A DNA stretch of 64,000 nt from Dryomyza anilis (lineage: Eukaryota > Arthropoda > Insecta > Diptera > Dryomyzidae). The translations under genes were made by a program, and so were the position numbers. The DNA is taken from NCBI GenBank assembly GCA_951804985.1, contig OX638131.1, positions 59,240,351 through 59,304,350 of the forward strand. Direction: 5' to 3'. A model generated the notes under the pieces. The model ran no database searches and was not told where the DNA came from. It saw only the letters and a list, made by a program, of their open reading frames with translations. Of this stretch, positions 49,537 through 59,762 are shown piece by piece (within the stretch, counting starts at the first letter, position 1; each line of letters begins with the position of its first letter).

Positions 49537-50095
49537 AGAAGCGTCAACGCACTTATGGGGGACGGACGTGTCGTGCCGTCTCTTGTCTTTCTAACGTGTT
49601 GCGTCCATCGTTTTTTTAGTCTGATTTGTGTGTCAAAATTGTGATTAATGGGGCCGTCCAACAATACCAAAATTAAAAAAACAATAATTATACGTTCATT
49701 AACTACACTCAACTTTTATAAAATACAAATTAAAATAAATATAGAAACAGCAATAATTTAAAATAAAACAAAACAACTAACTCTCTGCAATAACAACAAC
49801 AAATAAACAGAACCGGTTTCGCGTTGCCTGCTGTCTGCTGAGTTGCTGCACTCGCTGTTATTTACAATTGCCAACGCAAAGGGCTTTTCTATGCTCTTGC
49901 TGCAATTGCACAGGTTTGTTGCCGTATTCCCTCCCTCCACCATCCTACTCCACGCTACTAGCATACTCAGTTGATACTGCAGTGAGTGCGCGATTTATGC
50001 CTCTCATTTGGCTTGCGCTCTCATTTGTTTGCGTCAACTGCAGCGCGCTGGTAGTATGTATGTATGTTTGTTTTGAAGTTGCCCAAGTAGGAAAA
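49537..50095 (+). other. 5' region of the CR1/Jockey-like LINE
   Basis: Probably the untranslated leader of the LINE that follows; its 5' boundary cannot be set. AT- and CAA-rich; no ORF1 recognised. Confidence 0.35.
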
Positions 50096-50790
50096 ATGTC
50101 GCAAAAATTTCGCATAGATTTTTGCAACATTCGTGGGATGAGAACGGTTTTCTTCTTTATATATGCGTATGTGTCCGTTAATAGGCCACAAATAATGGCA
50201 CTGAGTGAGACGCAGGTTAGTGAGGATGCAGATCCACTGGATTTTAAAATACCTGGATATCACTTAGTGCCATTATTTTCTGCCCATAGGAGTCTCGCTC
50301 TATTTATTCGGCGTGACGTTGTGTATCAACTGCAGCAACAACATAGTGTGTCGGATAGCGAATTTAATACAATTTGGGTTAAATTCAAAATCCAAACACA
50401 CATCATGCATTTGTGCTTTCTTTATAGGAGTCCGAATCTAGATAGAGATTCCACCTGTAATAAGCTGGGTGCCTTATCTGGTTCGATCTCAAATATATTG
50501 GAGCAATTCCCAGGCAGTGAAATTGTTGTTGCCGGCGATTTTAATGTGCACAACGCCACTTGGTTGAACCACTAGGGTCTTCCAACACAGGAGGGTTGTT
50601 ATGCTGAGCTGTTTGCCGAGTGCAATCAACTCACTCAATTGGTGAATGAACCGACGTACCTCCTACGCGTCGGTTGGCAAAGTCAAAATGTCCTAGACCT
50701 TTTTCTGATTTCACATCATGAAAAATATGATGTAAAAGTCCTTGCGCCACTTGGTATCTCCGACCACTGTACTGTTTCCCGCTGAGTGTT
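50096..50790 (+). pseudogene. CR1/Jockey-like LINE endonuclease
   Basis: Nicks chromosomal DNA for target-primed reverse transcription. From ATG 50096 the frame reads FRIDFCNIRGMR (first motif, Asn), PQIMALSETQVSE (catalytic Glu) and VVAGDFNVHNATW (Asp/Asn). A TAG at 50573 follows directly; reading on in the same frame gives NVLDLFLIS and GISDHCTVS (catalytic Asp-His), so one nonsense mutation is the main lesion. The upstream in-frame extension to 49868 has no recognisable domain. The family name is from motif wording only; the clade (CR1, Daphne, Jockey) is uncertain. Confidence 0.8.
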
Positions 50791-52986
50791 CGTATTCTAG
50801 TTCACACGCCTCTTCGATTAAAGCCCCGAAGAGGACTGTATGGCTTTACCAAAAAGCAAATTGGGTAGCGTTAAATGATTTTTTTCGCAACTTTAATTGG
50901 AAATTATGTTTCGCAGACAGAGACATAAATGCCGCAGCTTTAATGGTACAAAACATTATTTTATTAGGTATGCGGTTCTTCATACCTTCTAAAAAGATTA
51001 GCATTAAACCCAAGGACCACTCTTGGATTAATGAGACTTGCAGGATTGCAGTCAGGTCGAAAGAGGAAGCCTTTCAGACTTGGCGTTCTAACAAGAATGC
51101 TGACACTGAAAGACTTCGTATACTGGCTAGGAATCGCTGTAATGCCGTGATCTCGCGAAAAAAGTTTCTTCACGAACAAAACGCGCGCAAAAAGGTCCTA
51201 CTCCATCACAGGGGTAGTAAAAATTTCTGGTCATTTGTAAAAAGGGTGTAGAATCAGACGACATCGTCTACTCCAACTCTTAGTATGAATGGCCAGACCT
51301 TCACTGACCCGGTTGATAAAGCTAATCTCTTGGCAGAATTATTTGCAAATAATTCAACGCTCCCAGATAGTAATCAACCACTGCCTGTCGTCGATTTTGT
51401 TTCTTCTGCAATGTCGGAGATACATTTTCGAACTCGGGCAGTTAAAATAGTTTTAGCAAACCTTAACATTAACAAAGCCTCTGGGCCAGATGGCGTATCT
51501 GCCCATGTGTTGAAAAAGTGCGCGTCAACGCTGGCTTGTCCGTTGCGTAACCTTTTCAACATTTCCTACACGACAAGAGCTTTTCCATCTTATTGGAAGG
51601 TTGCCAATGTCCAGCCAGTTCCGAAAAAGGGCGAGGCCACGAACCCTGCCAATTACCGACCCATTGCAATATGCTCTGCACTCACCAAGGTAATGGAGAG
51701 CGTAATTAACTTCCACCTTGTGAACTATCTTGAGCACAACGAATTGCTCAGTGACCGACAATACGGTTTCCATAGGACCAGATGATGGCGGTCCTCTCCG
51801 AAAAGTGGAATAATTGTGTTCACCTTTTCGGGGAGAGCAAGGTTGTTGCTCTAGATATTTCCAAGGCTTTTGATCGAGTGTGGCATAAAGCCTTCGTGTC
51901 GGTGAATCTCCTACTCGATGGATATCGAGTTTTCTCCAGGGTCATTCAATACGAGTTGCAATGGATGGTGTTCTTTCGGAACAACATTCCATCAATTCCG
52001 TCCTATCCCCGTCCCTATTTCTGGTATTTATCAATGACCTTCTGTCATTGACCCAGAACACAATTCATTCCTTTGCAGATGACAGTAAAATTTGTCATTC
52101 ATATTCGATCCACAAGCGCCTAAACTCTTCAGAGATTGAGAGTAAACGACGCACTATGAATGACACACTCAATAATGACTTTAAATCAATCTCCGAGTGG
52201 GGTCTTGCAAATAGAGTTGATTTTAATGCAGCAAAACCAAATGTTGTCTGTTATCTCCCCTTAATATGGGCGCTGTGGATATTCCGCAGTCAGCCACTCT
52301 TGACGTTCTGGGCATATCAATTCAATGTTTTCTCCGTTGGAATGACCACATATTTTATCGGTCGAAAGAAGCGTCCAAGTGCCTCGGTTTTTTAAAACGG
52401 TGAAAAACATACTTCACTCCTGCTGACTTACGCACTGTCTACACTACCTATATACCTAAAATGGAATTCAATTCGCACATTTGGGCAGGGGCCTCAAAAT
52501 CCTCCTTGGAGTTCCTGGACCGAATCCAACAACGTGCGATATTTTTAATAGGGGATGAAAATATTTCATCGTCTATTGGTTCTCTTGAGCACCGAAGTAC
52601 CGTTGGTTGTGTAAATCTGTTTTATAGGTCTTACAACGGCAAGTGTTCGATTGAAATATATGGCCTGATTCCACCAGGTCATGTGTTTTCTCGTTCTACT
52701 CGGGCGTCAAATCAAGCCCACCTCTTCGTAGTCCACTCGGCTCTCAACAGAACCACGCATTATAGAGAGAATTTGTTCTTCAGTCGCATGATACGTTTGT
52801 GGAACAATCTCCCTGCGTCCGTTTTTCACGACATTTTTGATATTGGCAAATTCAAAACAAACATTCACCGACACTACTCTATCTTTCCCCCTCCTTTTAA
52901 CCTATCATCCCTTCATACGATCAACACTGTGCTTTGCATGAATAGGGGGCATCTCCTGAGCGTTGGTTAGTTTGTAAAAAAAAAAA
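50791..52986 (+). pseudogene. CR1/Jockey-like LINE reverse transcriptase
   Basis: Pieces in successive frames: the spacer (50742-51251); 51285-51785 with LNINKASGPDGVSAHVLKK, VQPVPKKGE, NYRPIAICSALTKVMES and LLSDRQYGF; 51782-52051 with VVALDISKAFDRVWHKA (first catalytic Asp); 51961-52395 with SLFLVFINDL and the FADD box (52072-52083); 52461-52970 with a C-terminal domain ending RMIRLWNNLPASVF. At least four frameshifts or stops. Ends with an A-run at 52977-52987 that may be the 3' tail. Target duplications not found. Confidence 0.83.
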
Positions 52987-53029
52987 CGTGGGGACTCGTT
53001 GAAAAATGCAGCGATGAAGAGTAACAAAA

Positions 53030-54717
53030 GCCAAGTAACAACGAACGGGAATGTTTTTTCTGTCACATGAAGGGGTATATGAAAAAAGAATGTCGAAAGT
53101 ATCAATACTGGGTTAAGGAGAATCAGTCAAAATTCAAGAAACGTGCATATGTAGCAGAAATACAGGAAGTTGAATACACGTTGGTAACAAATGCTTCAGG
53201 AGGAGACAAGGAAGTCGATTCATGGAGTATTGATTCTTGAGTAACTTGCCACATTGCACATAAAAAGGAAATGTTCAATTTCATCAACTTTAAGTCGGAA
53301 AAACAACCAACAGCCGTATCAAATGGAAACAAGTGGAGCAAAGTTAAAGCAGGTGATGTGATTTTGAAGTCGAAAGCGTTTACTATATTCCAAATTTCAA
53401 CTCAAACTTTTTTTCGGTGACAAAAATGACACAACATGGCTACAATATAACTTTTATTAAAGACGAATGTATCATAATGAAAAACAATAACATATTATGT
53501 AATGCTAAACTACAAAATGGAATGTACACATTCAGAAAAAATCATGTTTGCAAATACTTGTAAAATAAATTGTATACACTATTGACATAGTATTATTGGT
53601 CATAGGGATATAGAGGCAGTAAAACAACTTCTGGAAATTGATAAAAACGCAATATGGACAGTATCCAAAAACAATAAGATCTGATCGTGGTGGTGAATAT
53701 GTGTGAGAAAAAATTAAGACATTCCTGACTGATTGTGGGACTAAAATTCAGAATACAGTACCGTATAGTCCTTAACAAAATGGAGTTGCAGAACGAAAAA
53801 ATCGATCCCTTATCGAAATGGCCAAATGTATTGTGTTGGATTCTTAATCACTTTGGGTCGTAGCTTTAAATCTAGCTAATCTTATACAAAACAGTCTTCC
53901 GAGTAAAAGTGTAAGAAAAACACCACATAAATTATGGAATTTGAAGAAGCCAGACTTTAAGAATTTTCATATATTTGGCAGTGAATGTTATGTTCACATT
54001 CCTAAGTAAAAAAGAAAGAAATTCGATGCTAAATCAGAGAAGAATGTTTATATTGGTTTTGATAAAACTTCTAAAGGATTTAGAGCGATGAATATAAAGT
54101 CATTTAAAATAGTAGTGTGTTGTGATGTCGTATTCACAAATTGCCAACCAAAAAACCAGGCATCTTTGACTTCAGACATACATATTAATGAAACTGTAGT
54201 ATTTCTACCAAACAATATAAACAGAAATATAGACAATGAAAACTTTAGGAGAAATGAAGAATTGTTTGATGGAGGATCATTAATATTACCCATCGATAAT
54301 ACAAACGAGGAATTAGATTCAACAGATTCAAGTATCGGCGAATTTTTTGAAGACGCAGTGTTTGACTTAAAAGTGGAGTAATCAGTTGGTCATGTAGAAA
54401 ACAAGATTGCGTTTCACTCTCTGCAACAGAAGCAGATTATCGCCTTATCCGAAGCTTGCAAGGAACTAAAATGGTTGCAAGGATTACTTCAAGATATGGA
54501 ATATGAAGTTAAATCTCCTATCAATGTTTTTGAAGACAACCAAAGTTGTAAAAAAATGCTTTATAATGAGCGTTTCAATGCAAGATCAAAACATATTGAT
54601 ATAAAATACAACTTTGTTAAGGATTATGTTGCAAAATTGTTTATTCAAGTTACTTATTGCCCTAAAGAAGAAATGATTGCTCATATGCCATTATCAAAAA
54701 CAAGACTAATAAATTAA
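53030..54717 (+). pseudogene. Ty1/copia element remnant lacking RT
   Basis: Order: gag zinc knuckle CFFCHMKGYMKKEC (53069-53110, expected His replaced by Tyr); protease box reading DS-stop-VTCH near 53234, where the active-site Gly codon is TGA; integrase pieces GHRDIEAVKQL, SDRGGEYV, then NGVAERKNRSLIEMAK with the catalytic Glu (53780-53827); FHIFGSECYVHIPK (copia-type C-domain). At 54381-54400 the sequence passes directly to copia RNase H (IALSEACKELKWLQGLL, FEDNQSCKKM, RSKHIDIKYNFV). The whole RT, about 1.5 kb in intact relatives, is missing. Many stops. Confidence 0.82.
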
Positions 54718-54758
54718 AAAAATTATGCAATTTTAATGAATTTAACAAAGAGGAGGAG

Positions 54759-54835
54759 TGTTGAAATATAACATTTTTGTATTTTATCTTGTTTGTTTTG
54801 TAACTGTTCTAATTCTATGATACTTTTTTTTTAAT
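54759..54835 (+). repeat. copia-type 3' LTR fragment
   Basis: Begins TGTTGAAATATAAC directly after the purine tract AAAGAGGAGGAG (54747-54758), the expected LTR start. Truncated after about 75 bp by ELEMENT A. Confidence 0.65.
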
Positions 54836-54869
54836 TCAGTCTAGAAATACGTTTTAAAAATTGGTCCAT

Positions 54870-55260
54870 ACAAAATAAAAAGTATTCTGGTTCTACTCGT
54901 GGAATTCTACTAAATGCATCAGCATTTAAATTCTTTTTTCTTAATTTGTACCTCTATGCTCTATATGGCCCATACTATTGCCAAAAACTCTCGTCCAATA
55001 GTTGAGTACCTTGTTTCTGCGTCATTTAGAGCTCTACTTGCAAATGCGATTGGTCGATCAGAACCTGGCTCGCCCTGTGACAGTGAAATAATTGCTTTCT
55101 TAAGTTTAATAAATAAATCCTGGCACTTGTCTGTCCATTCAAAACTGGCATCCTTCCGCAACAGTTTATTAATCGGTAGTGTTAACTTGGCCATATTCTT
55201 TACGAATTTTCTGTAATAATTTAGTAAACCTAGAAGGCTTGTACCTGTTTCTTGGTCCTA
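54870..55260 (-). pseudogene. ELEMENT A RNase H remnant
   Basis: Minus frame 54961-55194 reads MAKLTLPINKLLRKDASFEW, then, after a deletion that removed the DAS box, SQGEPGSDRPIAFASRALND and EFLAIVWAI. After a further deletion of the middle of the domain, KKNLNADAFSRIP (54935-54897) follows directly. Confidence 0.78.
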
Positions 55261-56237
55261 GGTACCGGAATGTTTTTGACACATTCTATTTTATCGGGAT
55301 CTGGCATTGCGCCTGATTCCATGCATTTGTGCCCTAAATATACTACTTCACGCCTTAAAATATTGCATGTTCTGTATTTAATTTCAAATTATTGTAATTA
55401 TTATATACATTGAGGGAAATTTTTCTAACATTTTACATAGTCTAATTTCGTGCTCCATTATATTTTTGTCATACACTACTATGTCATCCAGATATACGAA
55501 ACAATCAAGTCCCTGCAATTCTGTTAAAATGTGGTTCATTATTCTTTGAAACGTAGTGGGTGCCACGTCCATCCAAATGGCATCCTATTAAATTCAAAAT
55601 GTCCCAAGCCCGTTCTGATCGCTGTTTTTTCTCTGTGGCGTTCGTCCACTAGCACTTGGTGATAACCACTTGCAAGATCCAATGTGGAAAAAAACCGACT
55701 GTGACCTAATGGATCCAAAATTTCTTCACCGATGTATTGGAAATACTTGTTCAATCGTTGCGTCGTTCAATTTTCTGAAATCTATTACCAGTCTTCATTT
55801 TGTCTGTCCGTCTTTGCTTGGTGAAATAATATCATCGTCTTATAATGTTTGCACCTGTTTGTTGATTTCTTCCCTGTGAATATGTGGTAATTTATATTGT
55901 TTTCGGTTAATTGGAGATTATCCGTCTATTGTGGCGATTTCATGTTTTAAAATTGGTGTATATGATAGCTCATCCCCTTCTAAAAGAAATACATCATGTT
56001 ATTTCTATGGATGCATTTTCTTATACATTTGCATTTGGATTCAATTTTAATGAGTCAAATAGTTTGCATATTCTGATAGCTCATCCCCTTCTAAAAGAAA
56101 TACATCATGTTATTTCTATGGATGCAGTTTCTTATACATTTGCATTTGGATTCAATTTTAATGAGTCAAATAGTTTGCATATTCTGTGTCGAATGTTTAT
56201 GCTTTGCACGTTATTCATTGTGCCACTCACTGGTTCC
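55261..56237 (-). pseudogene. ELEMENT A reverse transcriptase remnant
   Basis: Minus-strand pieces: FSTLDLASGYHQVLVDERHR and GLGHFEFNRMPFG (55539-55754); FQRIMNHILTELQGLDCFVY with YLDD at 55494-55483 (frame 55384-55572); VYLGHKCMESGAMPDPDKIE (about 55352-55293). The protease-RT linker with LLEGDELSYT lies near 55960-55990. Contains a 111-bp tandem duplication and several frameshifts. Confidence 0.8.
55964..56185. repeat. 111-bp tandem duplication inside ELEMENT A
   Basis: 55964-56074 is repeated at 56075-56185 with about one difference (GCATTTTC versus GCAGTTTC). The length, 37 codons, keeps frame. Confidence 0.9.
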
Positions 56238-56786
56238 CAAGGATTGAAACCGTAACCGAAACCGATATCCGTTTAAAACCGATTCATTTTTAAAACCGTA
56301 ACCGAAACCGGAACTGGAACCATAACTTAATTAATTAGATCAGAAATTAATGTATCAAAAAAATAATAATTAAATCAATTTGGACAATGAATTTGGAAAC
56401 AAAAACAAATATTAATTAAGTTACACAAATAGACAATGGCATTTTAAAAATGTTGAGTTTTGCAAATTTTCTTTATACATATTGATTGTCATACAAAATA
56501 TGTTTTATATTTTTGACAAATATTTCATTCACTTATTTATCAAAAGATGTATATTATAATTAATATTGACGGTACTTACGTTTAAAATCGTGTCCCCGAT
56601 CTTAAACGATGAAACCATGCGACTTTATAATAGGTGAATTCTCATATAATGCAAATACATATGCTTTTTTTATACCAATATTTTTTTGTTAGTTTAAAAC
56701 ATACATGTAGGAATGAGACCCATGACGTTTGAATACAAACACAAATTATTTTCTATTTTATATAAAGTTTATTTAGCCCCTTATCA

Positions 56787-57734
56787 CCCAGGTAGGAATT
56801 TCCAGGCTGCAACAAAAGTGCCTGCCTTGTTACAAGCTAGACTACCAACTCTTGGTATATCGGGCCAGACACAAGGCTAGCACAATCGTTAGTCACAGAC
56901 TCCACACAAGCCTTGATATATCAAGCTAGACACAAGCCTGGCACATTTGTCATTCCCAGATTTCAAACAATCCTCATTAGTTTAGATAAGATACAAGCCT
57001 GGGGCAAGCGTCACTCATATATTTTACACATGCCTTTTTAGTTTAGGTTAGACACAAGCCTGGCACAATCGTCACTCACAGACTCCACACAGGGCTTGAT
57101 ATACCAAGCGCAGGACTGGCACATTTGTAATTCCCAGATTTCAAACACGTCTTGTTAGTTGTTGTTGGAAACAAACCTGGCAAAATTTTCATTCTAAGAC
57201 TCCACACAAGCCTCGATATACCAATATTGACACAATATTGAGCCACATATAAAAAATGTCAAATTATCCAAACCGCATATGCTGAAGGAAATTCAAAATT
57301 CGGTCTCGACAACTTTTCGTTTCCATGTTAAAGAACACTTATCTGATGAAAAAAAAATGTTTGTTGACGATTTTTTAAACGTCAAAAAATATATTTTTTG
57401 AAGTTGTCTGAACAATAAGTCTGCAACTTAACGTAAGTATTACTGTTAAATTGGTTGTTAACCTCTTACATATTTATTTACAGACTCAACTCTCAAGTGT
57501 AATGACATGAATAATGAATGAAATACTCATGACAAATTATGCCCAATAGATTGAATCTTCAGACGTATCAGAAGGATTGTCGCAAGTCTGGGGCATAAGT
57601 CTTGTTTCAAGACTGAGGCACAAGCCTTGGTACAAGCCTGGGACACAAGCCTTGGTACAATCCTGAATAACAGTCTTGAACACAGTGTTGGCACAAGCCT
57701 GTGACAGGCTTGCGCCGTTCTTCCTACTTGGGTA
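56787..57734. mobile_element. possible TIR-bounded insert carrying a minisatellite
   Basis: CCCAGGTAGGAA on the left and TTCCTACTTGGG on the right form a 12-bp imperfect inverted repeat around the minisatellite region, suggesting a separate small element inserted in hAT C. No clear target duplication. Confidence 0.4.
56869..57240. repeat. minisatellite, ~61-bp period, six copies
   Basis: Each unit starts ACAAGCCTGGCACA or a variant. Units 1 and 4 share CACAGACTCCACACA; units 2 and 5 share TTCCCAGATTTCAAACA, giving a higher-order period of about 183 bp. Further ACAAGCCTTGGTACA repeats lie at 57600-57710 in shorter units. Confidence 0.8.
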
Positions 57735-57765
57735 ATACCTAAATCTACATGTTATGTTTATATTT

Positions 57766-58014
57766 TAAATATTAAGTGGTAATGAATTCCAGAGTCGAAT
57801 TGCGATAATTAAATTTTGGTAAAATAAAATTGAGGCTTCTATTTGAAACGCAAAGACGTAACTTATCAGAAAGATATAATGGAGTTTTGGAATTAAAAAT
57901 TTTTGCAGAAATATGCAGTTTCTTATATCCAGATAGTCCAGATAATCCAGTCCAGAAGGGAAAAACATATCGCGTCACATTATTAAAATCTCCTCTTAGG
58001 TCAGGAGTTAGCAT
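57766..58014 (-). pseudogene. LINE ORF2 C-terminal scrap
   Basis: Minus frames read KIFNSKTPLYLSDKLRLCVS and then, in another frame, IRLWNSLPLNI, wording typical of the extreme C-terminus of Jockey/R1-type LINE proteins. Two frames, no RT core. Function by resemblance only. Confidence 0.5.
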
Positions 58015-58377
58015 TTAAAAAAGTTTGGTTGTTTGGGACGTGCCACTCCCCTTTCTCCAATCTATCCGTAGTGGCTATATAAACGAATCCTCATTATTAA
58101 AATACAATTCCCATTGGTGGTGCACTTATTACATTCCCATACAAAACACAAATTTCGATATTTCCGTGTGAGTTTTTTGAATTCCCAGCATTGAGACGAA
58201 TAAAACAAAAAAGAATCATCCAAATCAGTCGATCCGTTCTCATGTTTTTGCGACACTAATGCATGGCAATTAATTTATATATACATGTATAGATATGTAT
58301 GTATATAAATTTCATTATGTTTTTACGTAAAAATAAAAAAAATATTTATATTTTTATTGCATTTTTTGGCTTGTTTG

Positions 58378-58508
58378 TGGAACCGGAACTGAAACTGAAA
58401 TCGTTATTTTATTTTATTAAACCGGAACCGGAACTAAAACCGTAATAAAAAATAATTTAAGAACCGGAACTGGAACCGCAGATAATAGAATTTCGGTTGT
58501 AGCCCTGG
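58378..58508. mobile_element. terminal fragment of a third hAT-like element
   Basis: AACCGGAACTGAAAC-type repeats ending TTTCGGTTGTAGCCCTG, a plausible hAT terminus (CAGGGCTACAACC on the other strand). The partner end is not identified. Confidence 0.45.
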
Positions 58509-58615
58509 CTTAGACCGACTATAACTTTCATAATTCTCACTAACTTCGTCACACCAACTATCACAATATCCCTACTTCATTTCCCATGTGACCTAACCTT
58601 CCTTACTGTTTTTTT
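58509..58615 (+). mobile_element. mini-me 3' fragment
   Basis: GCTTAGACCGACTATAA followed by TTTCCCATGTGACCTAACC, the conserved 3' end of mini-me, inside hAT element C. Confidence 0.65.
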
Positions 58616-58858
58616 TTTAAATAGGATTAAAATTGTTATGTTATTGATTCTTGTGTTAGTAAAATTGATTTCTTACTCCAAGACATTGAACAATATGGGC
58701 AAATACATTGAATACAAAAAAAAATAAAAAAAAAACCGAAACCGTAACTTGAAACCGGTATACCGAAATCGTTTCGTTATAAAAACTCAAAACCGAAACG
58801 ATGAAGAAAACCGAAACCGAATCCGTTATTCGTTTAGGTTTCAATCCTAGCTGGTTCC

Positions 58859-59290
58859 ATAAATTTATTGAAATTGAAAACTTGAGCTGTATGTGCTTAT
58901 TCAATAATATATCTTTTTCTGTTGAGTTTAATACTGAAACGTAAACACTATTTTTTCTCACACTTGATATGGTTTCTCCGATATAAATTCCTGGGGAAAT
59001 TTATTGTTTTTGAATTATTACTTCGAGTATCTTGGTTCGTAGTGGTAGTCTGGCGATACCTTTAGATCTTGCTGTTATTTTTATTTCTTCACTGTATAAC
59101 ATTTTGTTTATTTCATCTAGTGATCTGAGTGGTAGTGTTACAATTTCATTTCTATTCCAATCTGTAAAGGTTAATCCCTTTTCCACTGTATTGATGATTG
59201 CGTGATTCCATAGATTATCTCGTCCAAGTATACCGTCTGCCGGAACTCTCTGATCCTGCATTATTGAATGTAACGTCAGACGTCTATGTT
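58859..59290 (-). pseudogene. ELEMENT A protease remnant
   Basis: Minus frame 59001-59261 reads RVPADGILGRDNLWNHAI, the conserved block of ELEMENT E protease (GIPADGIIGRDNIWN). 58900-58965 reads NSVYVSVLNSTEKDI. The catalytic DSGA box would lie to the right and is cut off by ELEMENT G. Confidence 0.75.
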
Positions 59291-59296
59291 ACATAT

Positions 59297-59744
59297 TGTT
59301 ACGAAAATTCAGTCTACGGAAAACTGTTCTACGAGTTCGTATCGCTGGATTGTGCAAGTTAACACCTTACGTTAAGCGTTAACTGCAGTATTGCAGTAAC
59401 ACGCGTATCCGGCCATCGTGGGATTGCTTACGCAGCAACACGCGCAACCAGAATGATGACCAGATCCCATCGTGGGATTGCATACGCAGCAACATGCGCA
59501 ATCAGAACAATAACCTGAGCTCATCGTGGGATTGCCGATGCAGCAGTTTCATTTAAGTATAATTTAAGCTATCGAGTAAGAGAATTTGGATTGTTACTGT
59601 TAGTCAAGTTTGGACATTAAATTAACACGGTCGTGTACGAAATAATATTAAAACAAGTTGGTTTTTATTGGAAAGACCAGGAGCCGCCGTGGAGGCTCCT
59701 GGCAAACTATATTTTTTGAGATACCCATTAAGGGTTTAGTTAAC
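59297..59744 (+). repeat. ELEMENT G 5' LTR
   Basis: Inferred from TGTTACG at 59297, where ELEMENT A homology stops, to the primer site at 59745. The second LTR is outside the window, so both ends are provisional. Contains a 54-bp tandem repeat in the U3-like part. Confidence 0.6.
59413..59546 (+). repeat. 54-bp direct repeats in ELEMENT G LTR
   Basis: CATCGTGGGATTGC starts units at 59413, 59467 and 59521 (the third is partial), each followed by a TACGCAGCAACACGCGCAA-like segment. Repeats in U3 often carry enhancer function; that is inference here. Confidence 0.8.
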
Positions 59745-59762
59745 TGGCGCCCGAGCAGGGAC
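59745..59762 (+). promoter_or_regulatory. ELEMENT G primer-binding site (tRNA-Lys type)
   Basis: TGGCGCCCGAGCAGGGAC resembles the tRNA-Lys-type primer site. It fixes the LTR end and the element's orientation. Confidence 0.8.

Larger units (their letters stand above)
56238..58850. mobile_element. hAT-type element C, 2613 bp, with 8-bp TSD
   Basis: Termini CAAGGATTGAAACC and GGTTTCAATCCTAG match those of hAT MITE B (7036-7500). The perfect duplication CTGGTTCC flanks it (56230-56237 and 58851-58858). ELEMENT A pol is continuous across the site. Subterminal AACCGAAACC-like repeats are present on both sides. No transposase; the interior is a patchwork (minisatellite, LINE scrap, another hAT end, mini-me scrap). 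Confidence 0.88.
54836..59296 (-). mobile_element. ELEMENT A: minus-strand relative of ELEMENT E
   Basis: Ty3/gypsy remnant whose protease, RT and RNase H read on the minus strand from right to left and resemble ELEMENT E block by block. It is split by the hAT element at 56238-58850. No LTR, gag, integrase or env is seen; ELEMENT G cuts off its right end. Confidence 0.8.

Noticed and set aside
56869..57240. CRISPR-like or coding repeat
   Set aside because: The units are contiguous diverged 61-bp minisatellite copies without conserved frame.
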